Source: JBGRQA01 sp041725895
Lineage (GTDB): Bacteria; Bacteroidota; Bacteroidia; Bacteroidales; Marinifilaceae
Reading direction: 5' to 3'
Assembly (NCBI GenBank): GCA_041725895.1
Contig: JBGRQA010000001.1
Coordinates: forward strand, 124,001-188,000
DNA: 64,000 nucleotides
The translations under genes and the position numbers were made by a program. Within the stretch, counting starts at the first letter, position 1. Each line of letters starts with the position of its first letter. A model generated the notes under the pieces. That model was not told the DNA's origin, did no database searches, and was given only the letters and a program-made list of their open reading frames with translations. Of the stretch, positions 24,121-32,600 are shown in pieces.

Positions 24121-24786
24121 ATGGAATTTGAATTGAATATTACGAAGGAATTGTTTCATGTTGGTTTCCCAAAGCCTGTTCGGATGATGAGTTCAGCCAT
24201 TTTGAACGGGGGTGGGCAATGGGCGAATCATTTTATAAACTGCAGGGTCGATGCCAATTTTAATGGAGAAAAAACTGATTTTGAACCTCCTGTAGTTACA
24301 GTTGAACGTATTGCTGAAAGTAATGGATGGTCGGGATTTTGCGTAGGCATGATGACGGCTGCTAATATGGATTCTTTCCGGCGCGTTCGGCGCGAGGCAC
24401 AGGGTGTGTGGATTGAAGTTTTCCTGACGGCGGGAGTTTCCAATGCGCGAAGAGCCGGAGATATGGCTGATTATCGATACATTGATGAGGTTTGTGCAAA
24501 AACAGGGACCATTAATATGCTGATTCTGACCAATGCGTTTTTGAGTGATGCAGCCCTGGTGGAGTGCATTATGATGGCTACGGAGGCCAAAGCAGCAGCA
24601 CTGCAGGATCTAAAGGTGAAAAGTCCGGTTAGCGGCTTGCTGGCAACCGGCACGGGAACCGATTCAACTGCAGTGGTTTGTGGGGAGGGCCCCGAAGTCA
24701 TTTACTGCGGAAAGCATGTCTTGTTTGGGGAACTATTGGCCCAGGCTGTGCACAGAGCTCTTACCGATTCTCTTCTTTCTCAGTAA
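24121..24786 (+). CDS. cbiZ: Adenosylcobinamide amidohydrolase CbiZ
   Basis: The 221-residue protein matches CbiZ, which removes the aminopropanol side chain of (adenosyl)cobinamide or pseudo-B12 to give cobyric acid for corrinoid salvage. Signature segments are SSAILNGGGQWANHFIN, GFCVGMMTAANM, VFLTAGVSNARRAGD, GTINMLI and ATGTGTDSTAVVCGEGP. The ATG at 24121 is preferred: it lies four bases after the dus stop with a GAAGGAG sequence 13 bases upstream. Earlier in-frame ATGs at 24088 and 24094 lie inside dus. The 3' end overlaps the convergent ATPase gene by 26 bases. The product cobyric acid is also the product of the nearby CobQ. Confidence 0.93.
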   Translation: MEFELNITKELFHVGFPKPVRMMSSAILNGGGQWANHFINCRVDANFNGEKTDFEPPVVTVERIAESNGWSGFCVGMMTAANMDSFRRVRREAQGVWIEVFLTAGVSNARRAGDMADYRYIDEVCAKTGTINMLILTNAFLSDAALVECIMMATEAKAAALQDLKVKSPVSGLLATGTGTDSTAVVCGEGPEVIYCGKHVLFGELLAQAVHRALTDSLLSQ

Positions 24787-25312
24787 TTCCAATTTGTTGA
24801 CGGATAAATTCTACCCGTTCTTCTACTGGTACTTTGGGAAGAAGTACGATGTCGAAATTCAGTGCCTCGTAAGTGGATCGTAAGAACTTGAAGATCTCCT
24901 TTGAATCCTCAAAGCTTTCGGGGCGTTCACTATCGTTGATGAAAATCTCCTTCCACGGGGGAGCAATAAAGACAGTTGTGTTGTAATCGGTGCTTCTTTG
25001 GTAATATTTTTTAGGCACTTTAAGACCGCCTCGTTTTACATAGGCAATGATGTCAGGCAAACCTCTGTCGTAGAAACAATAATTATCAGGCGGACAGTCT
25101 TCCAATTGAGCACTCATTCGTTCATAACATATTTCGGCAAAGTCGCCCAGGTTTTGCCAGGGAACTTTATCTCCACCTATTGCATGCTGTTCCCGAATGA
25201 CGTTTCGGGAAATCTCTTCAAAACAGCGAAATCCATCTTCTCTTAAAGCTTCCAACAGGGTGGACTTTCCTGATCCGGGTCCCCCCGTAATGATATATCG
25301 ATTTGAATTCAT
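24761..25312 (-). CDS. P-loop ATPase/kinase of the cobalamin cluster
   Basis: The 183-residue protein begins with a Walker A motif (IITGGPGSGKST, about residues 7-18), continues FEEISRNVIREQ, and has a DRGLPDIIAY motif resembling the second nucleotide-binding region of NadR/AAA_28-type kinases. The small size implies a single catalytic domain. The start at 25312 follows GAGAGGAGG, one of the few strong Shine-Dalgarno sequences in the window. It lies 32 bases after cobQ on the same strand, so a role in corrinoid or nucleotide-loop metabolism is plausible but unproven. It overlaps cbiZ tail to tail. Confidence 0.75.
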   Translation of the reverse strand: MNSNRYIITGGPGSGKSTLLEALREDGFRCFEEISRNVIREQHAIGGDKVPWQNLGDFAEICYERMSAQLEDCPPDNYCFYDRGLPDIIAYVKRGGLKVPKKYYQRSTDYNTTVFIAPPWKEIFINDSERPESFEDSKEIFKFLRSTYEALNFDIVLLPKVPVEERVEFIRQQIGITEKEENR

Positions 25313-25344
25313 CCTCCTCTCCAATTTTCCGTAACCAGTTGATT

Positions 25345-26814
25345 CTATTCTTTCAGATGCTGGTAGATCAAGTCCATATTCACATTTTGACGAATCAAAT
25401 CAGCCAATTTATCATACTGCTCCTCCTTGAAGCTTTTGTAATCGAATTCATGGTTTTCTTCCGTATGCAAATCTTTTAGAAGTTCATTTACCACGACAGG
25501 ATTGTCCAGAATGCCATGGATGTAGCTTCCCCAGCAATGCTCATTCAGATTATAGCCGTCTGCTTTCCCGTTTTCAAGTATGTTTAGAGGTTTACTTTCG
25601 TCAATGTATTGTGTGGAGCCCATGTGAATCTCATAACCTTCGCACCATTCCGGATAATCCTTGTATTTGAAGCGACACTGATCGGTAACTTTTTCCTCTT
25701 CAAGAATAGTGGAAACAGGGAGTAAGCCTAAACCTGCTACCGATTTAATAGGGCCTTCCACTCCATGTGGGTCTTCAATTATTTGCCCCATCATCTGGTA
25801 GCCACCACAGATTCCGATTACGGTTTTTCCCGCTTTTTGAGCTTGAACAATAGCTTTTGAAATGCCGTTGTTGTGTAGTTCGATTAGATCTGAAATGGTG
25901 TTTTTACTACCGGGAAGAATAATCAAATCGGCATTCTCAATTTCTTTGATATTGTTGGTGTAGAATAGGTGAACCCTTGGGTCATGTTCCAGTACATTGA
26001 AATCGGTGAAGTTGGCCATTCGAGGTAATCGAATTACAGCAATGTTAATCTTTCCCTTAACCGAATGGGAAAATTTGGATTCCAGACTTACGGAATCTTC
26101 CTCTTCGATGTGGATATCCCTGAAATAGGGAAGTACCCCAATGACAGGAACACCGGTAAGTTCTTCGAGGATTTTTTTTCCTTCTTCAAATAGTTTTATG
26201 TCTCCTCGGAACTTATTGATTAGGATCCCCTTGATTTGTTTGCGCTCTTGTGGATCGAGTAGCTGTATACTTCCATACACACTGGCAAATACACCTCCGC
26301 GATCAATATCGGATATTAGGTAGGTGGCTGCATCTGCTTCTATTGCCATTCTCATATTAGTGATATCACGATCCTTCAGATTCAATTCGGAAATACTACC
26401 AGCTCCTTCCATCACCACGGGAGAATATTTTTGATTCAATCTTTCGAAAGCCTGACAGGCTTCCTGAAAGAGGGCTTGCTTGTTGTTGCCCATGAAATAA
26501 TCAACCGCCGACTGGGTACCCACAGGTTTTCCGTTGAGGACAACCTGGGAGGATTTATCGTTAGTGGGTTTCAGGAGAATGGGATTCATGTCTGTATGGC
26601 AGGGAATTCCACATGCTTCTGCCTGAACAGCTTGCGCACGCCCAATTTCATATCCTTCGGGAGTTGCAAAACTATTGAGAGACATGTTTTGAGCCTTAAA
26701 AGGGGCTGGGTGGTAACCATCCTGCTTAAAAATTCTGCAAAAACCGGCATTAACGATGCTTTTTCCAACATCCGATCCGGTACCAACAAACATTATGGGT
26801 TTTATCTGGTTCAT
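25345..26814 (-). CDS. cobQ: Cobyric acid synthase CobQ/CbiP
   Basis: The 489-residue glutamine-dependent enzyme amidates side chains b, d, e and g of adenosylcobyrinic a,c-diamide to form cobyric acid. The N-terminal ATP-binding domain has FVGTGSDVGKS (about 9-19), PFKAQNMSLNS and EGAGSISELNL. The C-terminal class I amidotransferase domain has GICGGYQMMG with the nucleophile Cys336, and SYIHGILDNP with His433. Length is normal. The start at 26814 follows AAAGGA; an upstream ATG at 26844 would add ten residues. No cobalamin riboswitch was recognised upstream. With cbiZ opposite, the locus yields cobyric acid by two routes. Confidence 0.95.
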   Translation of the reverse strand: MNQIKPIMFVGTGSDVGKSIVNAGFCRIFKQDGYHPAPFKAQNMSLNSFATPEGYEIGRAQAVQAEACGIPCHTDMNPILLKPTNDKSSQVVLNGKPVGTQSAVDYFMGNNKQALFQEACQAFERLNQKYSPVVMEGAGSISELNLKDRDITNMRMAIEADAATYLISDIDRGGVFASVYGSIQLLDPQERKQIKGILINKFRGDIKLFEEGKKILEELTGVPVIGVLPYFRDIHIEEEDSVSLESKFSHSVKGKINIAVIRLPRMANFTDFNVLEHDPRVHLFYTNNIKEIENADLIILPGSKNTISDLIELHNNGISKAIVQAQKAGKTVIGICGGYQMMGQIIEDPHGVEGPIKSVAGLGLLPVSTILEEEKVTDQCRFKYKDYPEWCEGYEIHMGSTQYIDESKPLNILENGKADGYNLNEHCWGSYIHGILDNPVVVNELLKDLHTEENHEFDYKSFKEEQYDKLADLIRQNVNMDLIYQHLKE

Positions 26815-27160
26815 TCCTTTTTCCTTTAATTGAATGGTATGCAAAAATAAACCATTTATATGAAATAAGCTTTGTTTATAGGCACAGAACTTATGGTTTT
26901 GAAGGGAGTTTTTGTGGGACAGCTTGATTACAGAATTAATTTTTTTCTCCAGATAAAATGTAAATAAGGGGGTGAAATAGAAGAAAATGATAACTTGCGA
27001 ACATTTAGGTGATTCTTTCTATGAAATCGTTCTAAATTTGATAAGTTTTAACTGAGAATGTTGGTTTGGTTATAATTTATTATTTATTTTGCTTATATAA
27101 TTATAATTCGTAATGGGGTCGGGCTGTTAGATGTGCCGTCACGTAAAAATTGAAATCCCG
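26815..27160. other. Divergent intergenic region between cobQ and the Lrp gene
   Basis: It is very AT-rich, especially 27060-27115, and must hold the promoters for cobQ (leftward) and the Lrp regulator (rightward). I saw no clean TTTG/TAnnTTTG pair and no B12-box-like motif. Confidence 0.4.
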
Positions 27161-27646
27161 ATGAGTAGTAAAAGTTTAAAAGATAATCAAATGAGGCTAC
27201 AAATTGATGAGGTGGACCAGAAGATTTTGTCCTATCTGATTAAGAATGCACGGATGCCTTTCCTTGAAATAGCAAGGGAGTGTGGAATCTCGGGAGCAGC
27301 TATTCATCAGCGCGTGAAGAAGTTGGAGGATGCAGGGGTGATTGATGGATCCCGGTTTATTGTAAAGCCTCAAGCCTTAGGCTATGAAGTATGTGCCTTT
27401 ATTGGAATCTTTCTGGACCATGCACACCAATACAAATCTGTGGTGAAAGAGATAAAGGCGATTCCTGAAATTGTAGAATGCCATTTTACAACTGGTAACT
27501 TTACTTTTCTGGTGAAAATGCTTTGCAGGGATAATCAGCATCTTATGGATGTGTTGATTAATACATTGCAGAATATTCCCGGAATTGCCAAAACCGAAAC
27601 GTTTATTTCACTGGAGCAAACTGTTGATCGGGAAATTAAGCTTTAA
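27161..27646 (+). CDS. Lrp/AsnC family transcriptional regulator
   Basis: The 161-residue protein has the Lrp pattern: an N-terminal winged helix-turn-helix (VDQKILSYLIKNARMPFLEIA, then GISGAAIHQRVKKLEDAGVI) and a C-terminal RAM ligand-binding domain (EIVECHFTTGNFTFLVKM, ending ETFISLEQTVDREIKL). Such proteins sense amino acids or related compounds and act as dimers to octamers. The start at 27161 (MSSKSL) is a choice between in-frame ATGs at 27131, 27161 and 27191. It is divergent from cobQ and has its own terminator. Confidence 0.9.
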   Translation: MSSKSLKDNQMRLQIDEVDQKILSYLIKNARMPFLEIARECGISGAAIHQRVKKLEDAGVIDGSRFIVKPQALGYEVCAFIGIFLDHAHQYKSVVKEIKAIPEIVECHFTTGNFTFLVKMLCRDNQHLMDVLINTLQNIPGIAKTETFISLEQTVDREIKL

Positions 27647-27670
27647 TAGTAGCATTAAGATATTTGAGAA

Positions 27671-27710
27671 GTAGGGTGACTGATTTATTTCAGTGACCCT
27701 ACTTTTGTTT
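27671..27710 (+). terminator. Terminator after the Lrp gene
   Basis: A 12-bp stem with one mismatch (27671-27682 with 27691-27702) and an 8-base loop is followed by T-rich sequence. It lies 25 bases after the stop. Confidence 0.85.
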
Positions 27711-27930
27711 TGGAGAGGTGAAGGCAATTCCATGTGGGGGGAAATGATTCGGTTAACCAGCTGGATGAATAGGAAATTGGTTGAATTGCGATCTTAAAAA
27801 AGATTTGTCCGGATATTTTCATTTTATATAACCTTCGAAAATAGTAAAAGTGTAATTCAGCTTTGTAACTTGAATTTTGTATCTTTCGGTTCCTTAAATA
27901 ATAAATTACACTCATTAAAATAGTAATACA

Positions 27931-29319
27931 ATGTTTCCAAAAGAAGTTTATATAAAAAGACGGAATCGTCTTAGAGAAATCATGAGTAATGGTTTGGTTT
28001 TGATTATGGGAAATCCTGATTCTCCTATGAATGCACCTGCCAATATTTATCACTATCGTCAGGACAGTACATTCTTGTATTTTTTTGGTCTCGATCACCC
28101 TGGTTTTGCCGGAGTTCTTGACGTTGACAATGGTAAGGATTTCATTTTTGGGAATGATGTTGATATTGATGACATTATTTGGATGGGACCTCAACCTTCG
28201 GTGAAAGATCAGGCAAAAGAAGTTGGAATTGAAAATACTGCTCCTTTTGATGAGATTCGTTCATTGTTGAACGAGGCGATACAGGCCGGTCGTAAAATCC
28301 ACTTTTTGCCTCCGTACCGTGCCGAAAACAAGATTTTGTTGGAGGATCTACTCGGTCATAGAATTGCTAAACTAAAGGATTATGTTTCTGAGGAATTGAT
28401 TAAGGCTGTAGTGGAACTGCGCTCTGTAAAAGACGAATACGAAATTAAGGAATTGGAGCGAGCTGCAGAAGTTGGATACCAGATGCATGTGGCCGCAATG
28501 AAGATGGCAAAAGATGGTGTGTACGAAAGAGAAATTGCTGGCGAAGTTGAAGCTATTTCTTTGCGTGCCGGTGGTATGCTTTCTTTCCCGGCTATTGTTT
28601 CCAAGCGAGGTGAGACGTTGCACAATCATTATCATGGCAATCAGTTGAAAGCCGGAGATTTACTGTTAGTGGATTGTGGGGCGGAAACCGACACACATTA
28701 TGCTTCTGATAATACTCGTACGATTCCAGTAGGCGGTAAGTTCTCTCAAAAGCAGAAAGAGGTTTATGAAGTTGTTTTGGCAGGAATCAATAAAGGAAAT
28801 GAGTTGATTCGTCCCGGAGTGACTTATCAAAGTATTCACCTGGAAGTGTGTAAAGTTTTGGCTGCCGGGCTTAAAGAATTGAGCTTGATGAAAGGTGATG
28901 TGGAGCAGGCCGTTAAAGCAGGTGCTCATGCATTGTTTATGCCACATGGTTTGGGACATATGATGGGGCTTGATGTTCATGATATGGAAGATATAGGTGA
29001 GAACTATGTTGGGTATGATGATGAAGTTCAACGTATTGATCAGTTCGGGACAGCCTATCTTCGTCTGGGAAGAAGATTGCAACCTGGTTTTGTATTGACC
29101 AACGAACCTGGAATTTATTTCATTCCTGCCTTGATTGACAAATGGGAAAAAGAAGGCTTACACAGTGAGTTTATCAATTACGATAAGGTGAATGAGTACC
29201 GTGATTTTGGTGGTATTCGTTTAGAAGATGATGTTTTGGTAACCGAAAATGGAAGTCGACTAATTGGCAAGCGAATTCCTGTTTCTGTGGAGGAAGTTGA
29301 AGCTGTTATGGCAGAATAA
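27931..29319 (+). CDS. Xaa-Pro aminopeptidase (aminopeptidase P, M24)
   Basis: The 462-residue cytoplasmic metallopeptidase removes N-terminal residues preceding proline. The N-terminal creatinase-like domain (about 1-170) includes YRQDSTFLYFFGLDHPG. The pita-bread catalytic domain carries the five metal ligands: Asp in LLLVDCGAE (about 247), Asp in YASDNTRTIPV (about 260), His in HGLGHMMGLDVHD (about 343), Glu in LTNEPGIYF (about 391) and Glu in GIRLEDDVLV (about 431). Length is typical. It is monocistronic, with a terminator 20 bases after the stop. Confidence 0.95.
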   Translation: MFPKEVYIKRRNRLREIMSNGLVLIMGNPDSPMNAPANIYHYRQDSTFLYFFGLDHPGFAGVLDVDNGKDFIFGNDVDIDDIIWMGPQPSVKDQAKEVGIENTAPFDEIRSLLNEAIQAGRKIHFLPPYRAENKILLEDLLGHRIAKLKDYVSEELIKAVVELRSVKDEYEIKELERAAEVGYQMHVAAMKMAKDGVYEREIAGEVEAISLRAGGMLSFPAIVSKRGETLHNHYHGNQLKAGDLLLVDCGAETDTHYASDNTRTIPVGGKFSQKQKEVYEVVLAGINKGNELIRPGVTYQSIHLEVCKVLAAGLKELSLMKGDVEQAVKAGAHALFMPHGLGHMMGLDVHDMEDIGENYVGYDDEVQRIDQFGTAYLRLGRRLQPGFVLTNEPGIYFIPALIDKWEKEGLHSEFINYDKVNEYRDFGGIRLEDDVLVTENGSRLIGKRIPVSVEEVEAVMAE

Positions 29320-29338
29320 GACATAAATAAAATTCAAT

Positions 29339-29370
29339 AAAAAAGGCAACTCTGTGGAGTTGCCTTTTTT
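29339..29370 (+). terminator. Terminator after aminopeptidase P
   Basis: A perfect stem AAAAAGGCAACTC/GAGTTGCCTTTTT with a TGTG loop ends in a T run at about 29370. Confidence 0.93.
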
Positions 29371-29669
29371 GTTTATAAATTATTAAACTAAATTATTCCT
29401 TATCAGTTGGTTGTTTTGTATGTTATGTTGGTTGTTCTGAAAATGCTTAATTAACCTCCTTTCCAGGGTTACCTTTTTCTTTAAAATGGAATAAATATAG
29501 TAGAAGCCCACTATTCTAGTCTCTATTTTTTATGGAAAATATCGTGTAGAGATTGGATATTTCATTGATTTTTATGTAAATTTCTTGGGCGCCTTTGAAT
29601 GGAGGTTCTGGTTTTCAATTTATTGATAGAGCTTCTGTTAGTGCTAATGATCATATTAGGATTTGTAAA
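29371..29669. other. Promoter region of giant gene 1
   Basis: This AT-rich 299-base stretch must hold the promoter of the first giant gene. No clear TAnnTTTG octamer at a proper spacing was found, and no other gene is supported. Confidence 0.4.
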
Positions 29670-32600
29670 ATGGATACAGAAAGTAGAAAGAAAATTCTCG
29701 GTTTTTTATTGAAATCAATTTGTTTTTTTGGGATTTTACTGTTGAATGGGAATAATGTCTTTGCTCAATTGGACACCAAACACTACATTCCTCCCTGTTA
29801 TGCGGGGACGGACAGTTACTATAATGTGGGAAAGCATTGGGCAGTGATAACGACTCCCTCTACAGAACCGATAGAAATATTGATCCAAAGAGGAAATGGT
29901 ATCGAAATTGACCGGGTTACTGTTTCCAGAACCAAACCCATAGTATATCTGTTGGGGGCTGCCGTTTATAATAGCAGTCGCGATCGGGTGATAAGATATC
30001 CTCATGGTGTAATTGATTACAGCCAGTTGAATACAAAATTGGCTGATCAGGGGTTGATTTTTTCTTCAGACAAACCTTTCTATGTTAATATAAGGCATCG
30101 GACGTCAGTTCATGGTTTCTCCTTAACCTCAAAGGGACAATCAGCTCTTGGTACTTTGTTTCGTTCAGGTCACATATATAGTAAAACGGGTCCTTACGAT
30201 GAAAACAGGAGCCATTTTATTTCGGTGATGGCAACAGAGGATAATACATCCGTTACCTTTTCTGAAATCAAGACGGGAGTTATAACTTCGAAAAGTAAGG
30301 AGCGAAAAGCTGTCGGGGGAAATATCACCAAAGTGTTAAATGCTGGCGAAAGTTATGTGATAGCAACAAATTTCGAACATTTGACCAGTACTACGGTGAA
30401 TGAATTGAATGGTACAAAGATCACTTCGGATAAACCAATTGCTGTTAATAGCGGATCATGGACAGCAAGTGCAGATGTTAGTTACAATGCACAAGATATT
30501 GGGATGGATCAGATTGTGCCCGAAGCTTCGGTTGGAACCGAATATATCTTAATAAGGGGAAAAGGGAACTCACAAACCGAGCGGCCTATAATTGTTGCCA
30601 CAGAGGATGGAACAGAGATTTTTGTGAATGGCGTAAAACAATCTAGGACTTTGAATGCTGGTGAATATTATCCTATAGAAACCAGTAAGTTTTCGTCCAA
30701 TGGGACAATGTTCGTTAAAACCAGTAAGCGTGTTTATGCATATCAGACGATTTCGGGATCTAATGTAAGTACGAAGTATAAATATGCAACGGTTGGTATG
30801 AATTTTATTCCTCCATTAAGTACCTCCGGGATACGGGAAGTTGATATTCCCCAGGTGGACCAATTGGGAAATGGAGTTATTACCATTTTGGCACAGTATG
30901 GTGCAAATGTGTATCTGAACAATTCGTTGGTTCCTTTGGGAGGGGGCAAAACGGTTGCAGGCAAGCCGGATTGGGTTTGCTATTCTGTTTCCGGTCAAAC
31001 GGGGGATGTAAATATCGTGTCAGACAAAGCAATAACAGTTGCATTGGTAACTCAAAGTACTGCTGTTGGGGCGGCTGGTTACTATTCAGGTTTTACCAAA
31101 ACCATTTCTCCTATCGTGCCGAATGTGGGTGTGAAACCAGACGGAGATGTTTCTGTGGTTTGTGAAGATTTTGATGGTGCTGTAGTTCTTCGGAATGTGG
31201 GAGATGAGGCGTCAGTCTACCGTTGGTATGATAAAGCGACAGGGGAATTGATATCTGAAAATTCCTATTTGAGTACGACTCCTGAAAAAACCAATACGTA
31301 CCTGTTGAAAGCCTACTATCGAGATGTCAATCAGGAGACATTACTGAATGGAGATTTTGAGCAAAACCATCTGTTCTTTTATACGGGAGATTCCTATTCT
31401 ATAGAGTATAGCTTGGATAATGGAGGAAAGTACTATGTAGATAATAAAACTCAGATCCATAACAATTCTTTTAGCGATATTGTAGATCATACCTCAAAAT
31501 ATGGGAATATGATGATTGTTTACGGGACTACTACAAAGGATGTTGTCTGGAAATGGGAGGTGCCGGTGGACCCTAATGAGAATTATATCTTTTCATTATG
31601 GGGGAGACAGATTATGTCCGGAAGTGATGAGTTATTACAATTTTATATTAATGGAGAGCCACAGGGAAAACCTTTCCATTTGAATGATATGGACCAATGG
31701 CAGAACGAATTGACAATGTGGAATTCGGGAGCTGCTCCTACAGCAGTATTAGAAATTGTAAATCTTAATACGACTCATTCAGGGGTTTTTGCTTTGGATG
31801 ATATTTCCTTTGTTCGGGCTGTAAAAGGGGAAGCAGAGTATACCATTTCTGTTGTTCCCAAAGTTAAATATTCTCCCCTGGAAGAATCTACTCATTACTG
31901 TGCCGGACAGAGTTTTAGTCTGGATGTATCCAATGGTGATGAAGATCTGTTTACCTACCAATGGATGAGGAAAGGGAAAGAAATTCTTGAAGGCAATGTT
32001 ACGGGAATCAATGGTCCTGTACTGAGTTTTACGAACGCTACAGAAACGAATCAGGGGGATTACACCTGTCATATTGTAGGTGTCTCGGAGTGTGGCCATG
32101 ATGAAGTGACTCTTCCAACCAAGTTGATAATGGATACACCGGTTCACATTGTCACCCCTGAAGTGAACCAAACCGTTTGCGAGGGAAAAGCCATACCCTT
32201 TGACCTGGATATTTCCGGCGGCTACAAGCAAATTCAGTGGCAGCGAAATGGGGTTGACCAGGTTGGATTTGTGGGAAAGAGCTACACCTATACTACTCAG
32301 CATGATGATGGTGATGTGACCATCTCCTGCTTGGTAAGTGGAGGTTGTGATCCTGTTTCCTGGGAAGCCCATCTCCATGTGCAAAATTTGCCTGAAATAG
32401 AGATTCCTCTGCATGCGGAGACTACGTGTAGTGGTTTGGAGGCTACTTTAAGTCTGAAATTAAAAGGAGATGGCAAGTATCACTATACCTGGTACAAGGG
32501 GACAGAGGAATTGGGACAAACAGATATCCCTGAGTTTAAATTCACAGCTGCCATGGAGGATAACGGAGCTCCCTTCCGTGTGGTGGTCTCAGGTGATGGA

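Noticed and set aside
26815..27160. Possible cobalamin riboswitch upstream of cobQ
   Set aside because: No B12-box-like motif or matching helices were recognised on the minus strand; the region is simply AT-rich.
27685..28194. 169-codon minus-strand frame over the aminopeptidase P start
   Set aside because: It lies antisense to a clear metallopeptidase and a terminator, with biased composition and no family match.
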